A program made the translations under genes and the position numbers. 64,000 nucleotides of DNA. Origin: Nannocystis pusilla (GTDB lineage: Bacteria > Myxococcota_A > Polyangia > Nannocystales > Nannocystaceae). The DNA lies in NCBI RefSeq assembly GCF_026626665.1, contig NZ_JAPNKE010000002.1:11884137-11948136 (forward strand), written 5' to 3'. This document shows positions 10,864 to 22,894 of this stretch, piece after piece. The notes under the pieces are model-generated. The model was given only the letters and a program-made list of their open reading frames with translations, was not told where the DNA came from and did no database searches. Every line of letters starts with the position of its first letter. Positions within the stretch are counted from its first letter, which is position 1.

Positions 10864-13224
10864 TCAGTTGTCGACCAGCAGCTGGGCGGCCAGCTGCTTG
10901 CCGAGCGCGTCGGCGGCGGACTGGCTCTCGATCGGGTCGACGTAGTTGGCGCCGGTGAAGACGATGTAGGTGACGCCGCTGGCGACGCCGCCGTTGATCG
11001 GGCTCGGCGGGATGCCGAGCAGCTCGGCGGCGCGGTACGACAGCTCGCCGATGACGCCGGTCGGGCCCGCGTCGGCGTAGGGGGCGTAGATCAGCTTGCC
11101 GTTGTAGAGGATCGCGCCGACGCTGCCGTAGCCGGACCAGCCGGTCTTGATGCCGTAGGTCTTGGGGTCGAAGCCGTTGCTCGGCAGCGGCACCACCAGG
11201 AACGCGGTCTTGGCCGCGTTGATGAAGTTGCCCAGCGAGTCCTTGGCCGAGGTCTCGGGCTGGTAGTACGGGTCGACGGTGCACTTGGGGTCCGGGGCGC
11301 CGTCGCAGTCGATGTCGGCGTCGGCGCGCCACCACACGGCGCCGTCGAGCTGGCAGACCGGGATGGTGGCGGCGGCGGCCGAGTCGGTCTTGAATTTGGT
11401 GGTGCCGGGCAGCTGCGTGCAGCTCTGCGTCAGCGCCAGCAGCTGGTCGTAGGTCGGGTCGCCGTTCGGGGGCGGCGGCGGCGGCCGTTGCCGGCCCCGG
11501 TGACGCGGATGGCGTCGGCGATGACGACGTAGTTGCCGGTGGTCCAGCGCGACACCGCGATCTTGTTCCACCCGGCCGTGAAGGCGAACGTGCCGACGGC
11601 GGTCCACGCCTTGCCGCCCGCCTGCATGTTGACCTTCACCGTGCCGAGGTTCTTGCCCTGGGCGTCGAAGGCGACGACCGGCGCGTCGGGGGCGCGATTG
11701 GTGCCGCTGGTGTACCAGATCTCGACCTTCTTGCTGCCCGCGCCGGCGAGGTAGAACGAGAACTCGGCGGCGTCGGACACCGGCGAGACGGCGGCGAACA
11801 GATAGTTGCTGCCGTAGAAGCCGGGGTCGCGGCGGTCGCCGACCAGTTGGCGGAGGCGGTGAACTTGGCGCGCGCCGGGTCGTTGTTGCCGTTGCTGCTG
11901 TCGACGATGATCTCGGCGGGATCCGCGTTCATCGGCGGCGGGTCCTCCGGCGGATCTTCGGGCGGCGGGTCCTGCGGGTCGGGCGGCGGCTCGTTCGGGT
12001 CGGGCTGCTCCGGCGGCGGGTCCTCGGGCTGTCCGCCGCAGGCGGCCTCGATCTTGTTGAAATAGGTGGCCCACGGCCAATTGGGGCCGGGGTCGATGCG
12101 GTTGTTCGGCTGCAGTGGCCGTGCGCGACCACGTGGTACTTGTCGCGCGGGATGCCCTGGCGCTTGGTGATGTCGCACACCAGCTTGGCCGACTGCTCGA
12201 TCAGGTTGGCGTTCCAGTTGGCCTGCTTGGCGTAGCCGGCGTGCTCGATGCCGACGGTGAAGTTGTTGCTGCTGGTGCCGTGGAGCTGCGATTCTTGCCC
12301 GCCGTTGAGGCTCTTGTCGTACTTCGCGGCGATGTGCCAGGCGCGCTGGTCCTCCTTGACGAGCTGGGAGATCTCCGAGCCGTCCTCCTTGACCACGTAA
12401 TGGGCGCTGACGTCCGAGTCGTCGTTGACGAGCCAGCCCCAGCAGCCCGAGTAGGCGCCTCGCACGAGTGGATGATGACCATGCGCCGCTCGCCGGTGAC
12501 GCCGGCCGGGCGGCTGCCGTAGTTGGGCGAGCTGCGGAAGATCGCGCCGGCGTAGTCGGGGTTGGTGGCCAGCGTCGGGCCGCCCGGAGGGTGTACTGCG
12601 GCTCGACGTCGGGCTCGGGCGGGATCTCCGAGATCACGTTGCCGTCGTTGTCGGTGACGACGAGGCCGTTCTTGATCAGGCCGTAGACGTCGTTGTGGAT
12701 GTAGCCGACGCTGGCGGCGTCGTTCCCGATGGCGGCCAGCGCCGCGATCGCCGGGGCCCACGCGCCGAGGTCGTCGCGGTCGATGCCCTCCTGATCGGAC
12801 ATGTCCCGCAGGACAGCCGCGGCGGCGCGGATGTTGGTCTCGCGGTCGGTCTTGATCGCGTCGAGCTCGACGCCGAGGAGCTCGGCGGCCCGCTGCTGGT
12901 TGGCGCCGCGCAGCGCCATGGGCCCGAAGGCGGCGTCGCGCCCGTCGAACTCGACCTGGCCCTCGACCGTCTCCCAGCGGGTCTCGACGTAGGCGACCGC
13001 CTTGAGCAGCGAGACCGGGACGCCGAACTCCTCCGAGGCGCGGATGAACTCGCCCTCGATGCCCTCGAGGTATTCGCCAGGGTCGGCCTCGGGCGGATCG
13101 ACGGGGTCGGGGACGTCGATCGGATGATCGCCGGTCTCGCCGCTCTCGCGCCGCCGTCGCTCTCACAGGCGAGGGCGAGCAACGAGAGGAGCGTGAGGGC
13201 GCGCGTCGAGACGGGTCGCAGCAT
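10864..13224 (-). CDS. Multidomain lipoprotein: SLT-like, amidase, golvesin-like, GH75 chitosanase
   Basis: About 785 residues. MLRPVSTRALTLLSLLALAC is a lipoprotein signal. Next is a lysozyme/transglycosylase-like segment (FGVPVSLLKAVAYVETRWE, then FGPMALRG, window 13070-12640). An amidase_2 domain follows (RRMVIIHS, VGIEHAGY, VVAHGHLQPNNRIDPGP; 12520-12080), then a Pro/Glu/Asp-rich linker (12060-11930), a golvesin-C-like beta domain (GFYGSNYLFA...VEIWYTSGTN) and a GH75 chitosanase domain with ADADIDCDGAPDPKC and ADAGPTGVIGELSYR, holding the family's Asp and Glu. Frame shifts near 13130, 12590, 12465, 12110, 11840 and 11485. Expected outside the cytoplasm, attacking peptidoglycan and possibly chitosan. 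Confidence 0.8.
12802..12815. repeat. Dispersed palindrome TGTCCCGCAGGACA
   Basis: Arms TGTCC/GGACA with four-base centre, in frame inside the transglycosylase-like segment (VLRDMSDQ). Confidence 0.7.
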
Positions 13225-13436
13225 CGACTGCGGCTATAGGCCGAGCGCGCGCGGCCACAAGAGGGGCACGCACCCGCGCGGATGGGGCGAGGCAAGAGAA
13301 ACATGTTTCGCTGGCTGGGCCTCGATTGCGCAATGCGGGTCGCAAGCCCTCGTCCGCGTGGGGGCCAGCGCGCGCGCTCGGGGGCTCGCGGACAGCGAGG
13401 CGGCAATGGCCCTGCGATGGGCCCCGGGGCGACCTT

Positions 13437-16400
13437 CTACTTCGAGGATGGACGGCGGTCATGAGCGATCGCGGCGTTCATCAGGGACGCGACGGACGCG
13501 ACGGCGGGCTCGTCCATCATCGAGAAATGATCGGCGTCGACGCTGGCGCGGGTGTACGCGCCGTCGACCAACTCCAGCCACGCCCGGTCGGCGTGACGCT
13601 CGTCGGGGTCGGGCTGCACGCGGGCCTTGACGTAGAGGACGTCGGCGGCGAGCGGGGCCGGGTCGCAGGTGGCGAGGGCGCTCCAGGTGGCGCGCACGAG
13701 CCCGCGGAAGGCCGGGTCGTCGCGCAGGGTCGCCGCGAATTGTTCATAGGCGAGCGACGAATCGCTGCGCATGCGCTCGGCGATCTGGAACACGTCGTCG
13801 TCGCTCGTGAGGACCAGCCGCCGCGCCGGCGCGAGCGAGGCGGTGTCGAGCAGGGCGACCAGGTCGACGCGTTCGCCGCCCTCGAGCAGCCGCCGCGCGA
13901 GCTCGAAGGCGATGACGCCACCCGCCGAGTGACCGCCGAGCAAGTACGGCCCGCGCGGCTGCGCGGCCCGGACCTCGGCGAGCTGATGCGCGACGAGCTC
14001 GTCCATGCGCGCGAACACGGGCTCGCCCGGCTCCATGCCCGAGGCGCGCACGCCGATGACGTGCAGCGACGGATCGAGCCTGCGCGCCAGCGGCAGGTAG
14101 GTGAAGACGGTCCCGCCGATCGGCTGGAGCAGGAACAGGCGCCGGCCCGGGCCCGGCCGCAAGGTGATCGTGAGCCGCTCGCGCGCGGCGCTGATGCGAC
14201 GGGAGCTTCGGGGAGGCGGGCGCGGAGGAATGCTGCGAGTCCGGCGATCGTGGGGTGGTCGACGAATGCGTGCACCGGGGAGCTTGACCCCGAGCAGCTC
14301 CTCGACGCGGACCCGCACGCGCAGGGCCAGGAACGAGGAGCCGCCGAGGTCGAAGAAGTTGTCGGCCGGGCCCGGCGGGGGACGCCGAGCACTTCGGCGA
14401 ACACGCCGGCGAGGGCGCGCTCGATCGGATCGGTCGGAGCCGTCGCGTCCGTGCTGATGGTCGTGGGCGCGTCGGGGATCACCGGCACCGCGCGCGCAGG
14501 ACGTCCGCGCTGCGCGGGTGCTCGTGGTGGACGCGCTCGAAGGCGTAGGTCGGCAGCGGCACGCGGCGGCGGCGTTCGCCGGCGAACAGGGCGTCCCAGC
14601 GAATGTCGACACCGCGGCACCACAGTTGGCCGAGCGCGTGGGTGAAGGTCTCGAGGTCGCCGAGGTTGCCGCCGCGCGCGGCCATGGTGGCGAGGATCGG
14701 GCGGGCGCCGGCGTCGGGGTGGCGGCGGGCGAGGCCGGCGAGGGTGCGACCGGGGCCGACCTCGACGAGGAGGAGCTCGGGGTCGGCGAGCAGGCGGCCG
14801 ACGCCGGCGGCGAAGCGCACCGTGCCGCGCAGGTGCCGGCCCCAGTGCTGCGGGTCGCGGGCGTCGTCGTCGCCGAGCCAGTCGCCGGTCACGTTGGAGA
14901 CGAGCGGGATCGTCGGCGCTGCGAGCGAGCGGCGCGCGCAGGCAACGAGCGGTGCGATCAGCGGTTCGACCAGCCCGCAGTGCGAGGCGCCTGCCACCGG
15001 CAATCGGCGCGAGTCGACGCCGTCGCGGGCGAGCGCGGCCTCGAAGGCGTCGATCGCGGTGAGCGGCCCGGCCACGACGCAGCTGTCGGCCGCGTTGACC
15101 ACGGCGATGTCGAGGCCGGGCGGGAGGCGCTGCGCGAGCGCGGCCTCGGACAGGGCGACGACCAGCAGGCCGGCCTCGACGTCCAGCGATTCGTGGAGGC
15201 GGGCGCGCGTGGCCAAGAGACGGGCGGCGTCGGCGAGCGAGAGGACGCCGGCGATCGCGGCCGCGGTGTACTCGCCGAGGCTGTGTCCGGTCAGCGCGAC
15301 CGGGATGACGCCGAGTGCCATCATTCGTCGGGCGAGCGCGTATTCGCAGCAGAAGATCGCCGGCAGGAAGCGCGTGGGTCGCAACAATTCGCGGGCGGCC
15401 GCGTCGGGGTCGGCGGCGTAGAGCAGGTGCCGGACGTCGAGGTCGAGCTCGTCGGCGAAGCGGTCGGCGGCGGCGTCGAACTCGGCGCGGTAGGCCGGAT
15501 CGCCACTATCATAAAGCTCGCGGCCCATGCCGACCGACTGGGTGCCGCCGCCGGGGAACAGGAACGCGACGCGCGGCCTTTCGCCGGCGACGCCCTCGAC
15601 CAGGCGGGCCCGGTCGGTCCCCTGCAAGGCGCGGACGGCCGCGTCGGCGTCGCGGGCGATCACTGCCAGGCGGCGCCGCAGGGGCGTGCGGCCGCGGGCG
15701 AGGGTGTGGGCGACATCCGGCAGCGCGGGGGCGTCGGGGCGGGCGAGGGCGTCGGCGAGGCGGGCGGCGCCGGCCGTCAGCGCGCCAGGCGATTGCGCCG
15801 ACAGCACGAGCAGCTGCACGGGTGCGACGGATCGGGGGTCGGCGACGCCGGAGCCTCGCCGAGGATCGCGTGCGCGTTGGTGCCGCCGACCCGGAACGAG
15901 CTGACCGCGGCGAATCGCGGTACATGGCTCTTGGGCCATGTCATGGTCTCGCTGTTGACGAAGAACGGGCTCTCGTCGAGGGCGAGCTCGGGGTTGGCGG
16001 CGCGGAAGTGCAGGGTCGGCGGGATGGCCTCGCGGGCGAGCGCCAGGGCGGCCTTGATGAGGCCGGTGACGCCGGCGGCGGCGCCGAGGTGGCCGATGTT
16101 GCCCTTGATGGATCCGAGCGCGCACCAGGCCCGCGCGGCGGTGCGGCGGCGATAGGCCTGGGTGAGCGCGGCGACCTCGATCGGATCGCCGAGGCGGGTG
16201 GCGGTGCCGTGCGCCTCGACGAGCCCGATCTGGGCCGGCTCGACGCCGGCGACCGCGAGCGCGCGCTCGATCACCTCGCACTGGCCGGGGACGCTCGGGG
16301 CGGTGAAGCCGACCTTGCGCGCCGTCGTTGTTGATCGCGGTGGCGTGAATCACCGCGTGGATCGTGTCGCCGTCGGCCACCGCATCGGCGAGCCGCTTGA

Positions 16401-17140
16401 GCACGACGAGGCCGACCCCGTTGCCGCCGACGATGCCCTGGGCGTCGGCGTCGAAGGGCCGGCAGTGGCCGTCGGGGGCGACCACGGAGCCGCCCTCGGA
16501 GACGTGGCCGAGGCGGTCGGGCGGCATGACGACGGCGCCGCCGGCGAGCGCGACGTCGCATTCGCCGGCGACGAGGTTTTGACAGGCGACGTGGACTGCC
16601 ACAAGCGAGGTGGAGCAGGCGGTCTGCATGGTGAAGGCAGGGCCGCGCAGGCCGAGCTCGTAGGACACGCGCGTGGCCAGGGTGTCGTTCATGTTGCCGA
16701 AGCCGACCTCGTACTCCTCGATGCTGAGCGGGCCGCCGGGGGTGCCGGAGGCGCTCGAGCCAGTAGCGCGGGACCTCGCAGCCGGCGAACACGCCGACGG
16801 CGCCGTCGAGCCCGCGCGGGGCGTAGCCGGCGTGCTCGAGCGCGGCCCAGGCGACCTCGAGCAGGACGCGCTGCTGCGGATCGATGAGCCGGGCCTCGCG
16901 CGGGCTGTAGCCGAAGAAGGCGGCGTCGAAGCACATCGCGTCGGGCATGACGCCGATCGCGGGGACGAACCGCGGGTTTTGAACGAGGGCCGGATCGATG
17001 CCGGCGGCCTCCAGCTGCTCGCGGGTGAAGAACGAGATCAGCTCGCGCCCGGCCACGAGAGCCTGCCACAAAGCGTCGACGCTGGCGGTCCGGGGAACCG
17101 ACCGGCCATGCCGACGATGGCGATCGCGCGGGATTCCGTA
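13437..17140 (-). other. PKS module (KS-AT-ACP) and terminal thioesterase
   Basis: KS: IAIVGMAGRFPG, IDPQQRVLLEVAW, active Cys in TACSTSLVAVH (near 16615), His in EAHGTATRLGDPIE, and IKGNIGHLGAAAG. AT: VAFLFPGGGTQ, GHSLGEYTAA (near 15280) and a specificity segment reading GASH, nearer to the methylmalonyl YASH than the malonyl HAFH type but not a clean match. No reductive domain separates AT from ACP. ACP: DNFFDLGGSSFLALR (near 14345). TE: type-I release domain with LLGGHSAGGVIAFELARR (near 13925) and late DADHFSMM carrying the His. Stop at 13437. The TE should hydrolyse or cyclise the beta-keto-acyl dipeptide. Confidence 0.85.
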
Positions 17141-20100
17141 GTCCGCGTGGCTGGCGGTGCGGGGGATGAATCGATGCTCGTCGGCGAGGGCGCGCCGTCG
17201 AGGTGGGCGGCGAGGCTGCGGATCGTGGGGTGGCGAAACAGCTCGACGATGGCGATCGGGCGCCCGGTCGCGCGCTCGAGCTCGGCCCGCACGCGGGCGA
17301 GCAGCAACGAATGACCGCCGAGATCGAAGAAGCGCTCGTCGAGGCCGACCTGCTCGAGCTGCAACACGTCGCGCCAGATCGCGGCGATCCGTCGTTCCAA
17401 CGCGGTGCCGGAGGACGGGGCGGGGCGTGCGACCGGGGGGCGTTCGCGCGGGGGCGGCAGGGCGCGGCGAGCGAGCTTGCCGCTCGGGAGCAGCGGCAAT
17501 CGCGGCAGCTCGACGAGTTCGCCGGGGAGCATCGGCTCGGGCAGGTGCGCGCAGGTGGTCGCGCAGGGCGACGAGGTCGAGCGGCGCGCGGGCGGTGACG
17601 TAGGCGACGAGGCGCCTGTCCCCGGGGACATCTTCACGCACGACCGCGGCGGCGGCGGCGACCGTCGGGTGCTGGGCCAGGACGGCCTCGACCTCGCCGA
17701 GCTCGATCCGCACCCCGCGCAGCTTCACCTGGGAATCGCCGCGGCCGACGTACTCGAGGTTGCCGTCGAGGTCGCTGCGCCCGATCGCCGGTGCGGTACA
17801 TCCGTTCGCCCGTGACGAACGGATCGGGGACGAACCGCTCGGCGGTCCGCGCGGGCGCACCGAGGTAGCCGCGAGCGAGCGCGGCGCCGGCGATGTACAG
17901 CTCGGCGGTCACGCCCGGCGGGACGGGGCGGTGGTCGGCGTCGAGCAGGTAGATCCGCGTATCGTCGATCGGCGCGCCGATCGGCGGCAGGACCGGCCAC
18001 GCGGCGGCCGGGCCGGTGAGAAGGTGGGTCGTGACGACGTGCGCCTCGGTCGGACCGTAGTGATTGTGAAGGCTGCAATTCTGGCAGGCGCGCGAAGAGG
18101 TCGCGGATGGCCGGAGAGATCTTCAGTTGCTCGCCGGCGGTGACGACGTCGCGCAAGGTGGCCGGCGGACGTTCGGAGCTCGCGGCCTCGGCGAGGTGTT
18201 GTAAAATACGAACGGGAGGAACAGCCGCTCGACGGCTTGCCGCTCGAGCAGGGCCAGCAGGGCCCGCGCGTCGCGGCGCGTGTCCTCGGACACGAGCACC
18301 AGGGCGCCGCCGGTGGCCCAGGTCGAGAGGAGCTCCTGCGCCGAGACGTCGAAGTTGAGCGAGGCGAACTGCAGCGTGCGCGCCGGTCGCCCGAGTCGCG
18401 GATGACGCCGGTGCCAGCCGGTGAGGTTGGCGAGCGGACCGTGCGTCATGGCCACGCCCTTCGGTCGCCCGGTCGAGCCCGAGGTGTAGAGGACGTAGGC
18501 GAGGTCGTCCGCGCCGAGGTCGGTGATCGGCCGCTCGTCGGCGGCCAGCGCTGCGTCGGGCGCGACAGCTCCGCGGCGTGCGGGGGCAAGCTCGCGGCGA
18601 CGTCGGGCTCGGCGACGATCCAGCGCAGCGCGGCGTCCTCGACGATGAAGGCGAGCCGCTGCGCAGGATAGGACGGATCGAGCGGGACGTAGGCGCCCCC
18701 GGCCTTGAGGATCGCCAGGACCGCGACGAAGGTGGCGCTGGTGCGCGTGGCGACCACGCCGACGAGCGTGCCGCGGCCGACCCCGAGCGCGCGCAGGTGA
18801 TGGGCGAGGCGGTTGGCGCGGCGCTCCAATTGTTGATAAGTGACGGTCTCGTCATCGCTGACGAGGGCGACCGCGTCGGGGGTGCGATCGACCTGCGCCT
18901 CGACGAATGCGTGGACTCCGCTCGAATGCACGATCGGCGCCCGCGGGCCGCAGGCGCGGCGGAGCTGCTGCGATTCGTCGGCGGGGGACATCAGCGGCAG
19001 CGCGGCGACGGACGAAGCCGGGGCGTCGACGCCGGCGAGCGCGGCCGCGAGCGCTCGCGCGAGCTGCTCGATGCGCCAGCGGTCGAACAGATCGGTGGTA
19101 TATTCGAACATGGCCGCGAGGCCGCCCTCCGCGGTCTCGCGGGTGAGCAGGGTGAGGTCGAAGATGGCGCCGCCGGCGTGCACGTCGAGCGGCCGCACGG
19201 GCAGCCCCGCAGGTGCAGGCCGACGTCGCCGGGCGCCTGGGGGGCGAACGCGACCTGCACCAGCGGTGAGCCGCCGACGTCCGCGGCGAGCGCAGGGCCC
19301 GGACGATCTGCTCGAACGGGACGTCCTCGTCCTCGTGGGCCGCGAGCACGGCGTCGCGGACCCGCGCGAGCAAGGTGGGGAGCGTGGGATCGTCGGCGAG
19401 GTCGAGGCGGATCGGCAGGGTGTTGACGAAGAAGCCGGCCACCGCCTCGAGCTCGACCCGGCCGCGCGCCGCGGCGGTCAATCCGATCACCAGATCGTCC
19501 TGATCGGCGAATCGCCGCAGGACGGCCGCGAATACCGTGAGGATGGCCTGCGACAGGGTGGCGCCCCCGGCCCGCGCAAGGCGGCGGAGCGGGGCCAGGG
19601 CGGCCGGCGAGGCGGTGAATGCGACGCGCGCGCCGCGATGGGCCGGGGCGTCGCCGCGAGGGCGGTCGGTGGGCAATGCGAGCAGGGCGGGCGCCCCGGC
19701 GAGGCGGGCCCGCCAGCGGGCGAGCGCGGCCGCGTGGCGCTCGCCCGATTGCGCGCGGCGTTGCCAGGCGGCGTAATCGGCGTAGGTCGGCGCGGGCGGA
19801 GCGGGGCTCGCCGTCGAATCGTCGTGGAGCCGGCCGAGCTCGTGCAGGAGCAACGATTCGGTCCAGGCGTCGGTGACGATGTGGTGCAGTACCAGCCAGC
19901 ACCCGCGCGTCGGGGGCGAGGCGCACGAGGCCGGCGCGGAGCGGGGACCGGCGGCGAGGTCGAAGGCGCGGCCGGCCTCGGCGGCGAGGGTCGCGTGGAG
20001 GGTGTTTGTGCGCTCGGCGGGCGAGAGGTGAGCGAGGTCGAGGCGGGCGAGCGCGAAAGTTTCGTCGGCGTCGATGACTCGTCGCGGCGCGCCGGCGTCG

Positions 20101-22853
20101 TCGACGTAGCGGGTGCGCAGGATCTCGTGGCGGCGGATCAGCGCGCGCAGGGCGGGTAGAGGCGCGCCTCGTCGCATTCGCCGCCGATGTGAAACGCGAG
20201 CGAGCAATGATAGGCGGGGCCGTGCGGCGCGAGCTGGTGGAGGAAGTACAGCCGCTCCTCGGCGAAGGACAGCTCGCCGGTGTTCGCCGCGGGGGCGATC
20301 GCCTCGTCGTCGGCGGGGCGACGATCGGCGAGCAGGACGGCCTGGCCGGCGATCGTCGGGTGGGCGAAGAACTCGGCCAGAGAGAGGGTGCTGCCGAGCG
20401 CTCGCTTGATGCGGGCGACGATCTGCGCGGCGTGGAGCGAGTGGCCGCCGACGGCCAGGAAATCGTCGGTCACGCCGCAATCGACCGCGAGGACGGCGCG
20501 CCTAGCTCCGCGATGTCGCGCTCGAGCGGGGTGCGCGGGGCGATGCGCTCGGTGGGGTCCGCGAAGTGATGCGCGTCCGGGCGAGGCAGGGCGTTGCGGT
20601 CGATCTTGCCGTTCGACAGCACCGGGAGCGCCGGCAGCGGCACGAGCGCGGCGGGGACCATGGCCGCGGGCAGGCGCGCGGCCAGGCTCGCGCGCAGCTC
20701 GGCGAGCGCGGCCGCGCCGGTGTGCTGCGATTCGCCGGCGAACACGACGTAGGCGACGAGACGACGCTCGCCGCCGGCGTCGTCGACGACGACCAGGCCG
20801 TCGCGGACGGCGGGGTGCTCGCGCAGGACGACCTCGATCTCGCCGGGCTCGACGCGGACGCCGCGGATCTTGACCTGATGATCGAGACGGCCGAGGAACT
20901 CGAGCACGCCGTCGCTGCGCCAGCGGGCCAGGTCGCCGGTGCGATACAGCCGCTGCCCCGGCGCCGCGGCGAACAGGTCGGGCACGAAGCGCTCGGCGGT
21001 CAGGCCGGGGCGGCTCCAGTAGCCGCGGCTGACCTGGACGCCGCCGATGTGGAGCTCGCCCGGGCGCCGGGCAGGACCGGCTCGCCGCGGCGGTCGAGCA
21101 CGTAGATCGTGCAATTGGCGATCGGCCGGCCGATGGGGATCGCGGCGACGTCGACGCCGCGCTCGCAACAATGCGCGGTGACCTCGATGGCGGCCTCGGT
21201 CGGGCCGTAGAGGTTGTAGACGTCGACGTCGAGCCGCGCGTGGCAGGTGCGCACGAGCGCGGGCGCGGACGTCGCCGGTGCACAGGACGCGGCGCAATGA
21301 ACGACAGCGCGCGGGTCGACCTGCTCGAGGAACGCGGTCAGCATCGGCGGTACGAAGTGAATCGTGGTGATCGCGTGGGCGCGGATCGCCTCGACCAGGT
21401 AGGCCGGGTCGCGGTGACCGCCGGGCCGCGCCATCACCACGGTCGCGCCGGCCAGCAGCGGCCAGAAGAACTCGTAGACCGAGATGTCGAACCCGCACGG
21501 GGTCTTCTGCAGCAATCGGTCGTCCGGCCCGAGCGGGATGGTGCGCTGCAGGTCGAGGAGGCGATTGACGACCCCGCGGTGGATGTTCATGACCCCCTTC
21601 GGCCGGCCGGTCGAGCCCGAGGTGTACATGACGTAGATCAGATCGTCGGGCGTGACGTCGTCGGGCACGGGGTCGGCGTCGGGCCGCGCGCCGTCGAGGA
21701 CGACGATCGCGTCCGTCGCCGCCGGCAGGGCCTCGATGTGCCGCCGCTGGGCCAGGATCAGGCGAGCGCCGCAGTCGGTGAGCATGAAGGCGAGGCGCTC
21801 GCGCGGGTGCTCGGGGTCGAGCGGGACATACGCAGCGCCGGCCTTGAGCACGCCCAGGAGGCCTGCGAGTAGCTCGCGCGAGCGGTCGGCGCAGACTGCT
21901 ACCAATGAGCCGCGACGCGCGCCGCGACGGCGAAGCTCCGCTGCGACGGCGTCCGCGTGACGGTCGAGCTCGGCGTAGGTCCAGCTGCCTTCTTCGGCGA
22001 CGACCGCGACGCGATCGGGGCCGCGCGCGACCTGGGCGGCGATCCATCGCTGCAGGCAGACCTCGCCCGCCAGATCGATCTCGGTGTCGTTCCATTCGTA
22101 AAGGACGCGACGGCGCTCGTCTGCGGGCAGCAGCGGCAGCGCGTCTGCGAGGGCGTCCGGCGAGGCCGCCGCGGCGCGCAGCAACACCTGCCAGCGGGCG
22201 AGCACGCGCCGGACGGCGGCGATCGCCACCCCGGCGCCGACCGACGCGCGCAGCGAGAGCGCGGCGGTCCCGACATTCGCGACGAACACCAGCGGGACCC
22301 CGCCGACGTCGTCCTCGCCGGCGCGCGGCGGCGGATCGCCGCCCTCGTCGAGCCAGAACGCGAGCGGAACTCCAGCCCCGAGCCGCGGGCCGCCGCGGCG
22401 CGGACGATCGCCGCCGGGCTCGCCGGGCGCTCGGCGCCGTCACGGATCGCTGCTGCGCGGCGCGGACGAGGTCGCGGAAGCGGAGCCCGGGCTCGATGCG
22501 GCCGCGCGCGGGCACCAGCGGGCCTCCGCGCCGGCAGTGCGCGAGGACCACGAGATCGGGCTGACCGGTGTGACGCGCCAGGACCAGCCACAGGCCGGCG
22601 AGCAGCGGCGCCGCCGGGAGCGCGTCGAGGGTCGTCGCTAGCGCCCGCAGGGCCGCCGCGGTCTCGGCGTCGAGCGGGAGCTCGAACTCCGACTGGGCAC
22701 ATTCGTCGGCCTGCCACCATTCGCCCGGCAGCTCCAGCCGCGGCGGGCCCCGGCCAGCGAGCCGGCCAGTCGGCCGCCCATTCGTGCGAGTCGGCCCGAA
22801 CTCCGCCCAGGGACTGCCCCGATCCCGTGACGACACTCCTCTTTCGCAATCAT
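13437..22853 (-). CDS. Three-module hybrid NRPS-PKS megasynthase with terminal thioesterase
   Basis: A single assembly line of about 3,100 residues read right to left: partial condensation, A1, PCP1, C2, A2, PCP2, KS, AT, ACP, TE. The modules are annotated separately below. No epimerase, ketoreductase, dehydratase or methyltransferase domain is visible, so the last extension would leave a beta-keto group. The start is uncertain: ATG at 22853 (MIAKEECRHG) needs a frame shift, while GTG at 22836 and TTG at 22849 open directly into the next segment. At least ten frame shifts interrupt the frame, but core motifs continue in order through all of them, so one gene is the simplest reading. The reductase gene upstream ends 41 bases before it. 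Confidence 0.85.
17190..20380 (-). other. NRPS module 2: condensation, adenylation (Pro-like), carrier
   Basis: A complete condensation domain (LSFAEERLYFLHQL, RHEILRTRY, HHIVTDAW, GFFVNTLPIR) with the catalytic His-His-x-x-x-Asp near 19880. The adenylation domain has VTYQQLERRANRLA, SGSTGRPKG, NFDVSAQELLSTW, RLFLPF, DVVTAGEQL and NHYGPTEAHVV. The hand-aligned pocket D-V-Q-F-V-A-H-V-V-K differs from the proline code D-V-Q-L-I-A-H-V-V-K only by two conservative changes, so proline (or pipecolate) is the predicted residue. The carrier follows with DERFFDLGGHSLLLAR near 17320. Confidence 0.82.
17617..17630. repeat. Dispersed palindrome TGTCCCCGGGGACA
   Basis: Perfect 14-base palindrome in frame inside adenylation domain 2 (REDVPGDRRLVAYV). 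Confidence 0.75.
20380..22853 (-). other. NRPS module 1: half condensation domain, adenylation (Ser-like), carrier
   Basis: The protein opens in the C-terminal lobe of a condensation domain (PPRLELPGEWWQ, then LVLARHTGQPDLVV); the N-terminal lobe with HHxxxDG is absent. The adenylation domain shows SWTYAELDRHADAV, MYTSGSTGRPKG, FDISVYEF, TTIHFVPP, RRVLCTGDV, NLYGPTEAAIEV and YRTGDLARW. Aligned by hand to GrsA, the pocket reads D-I-Y-H-L-T-L-I-E-K, close to the serine code D-V-W-H-L-S-L-I-D-K but conservative at five sites, so serine or a relative is inferred. The carrier domain has FLAVGGHSLHAAQ with its phosphopantetheine Ser near 20440. Confidence 0.75.
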
Positions 22854-22894
22854 CGTGGTACGACGACCACGCGCCTGACGCCGCGGCGCCCCGA

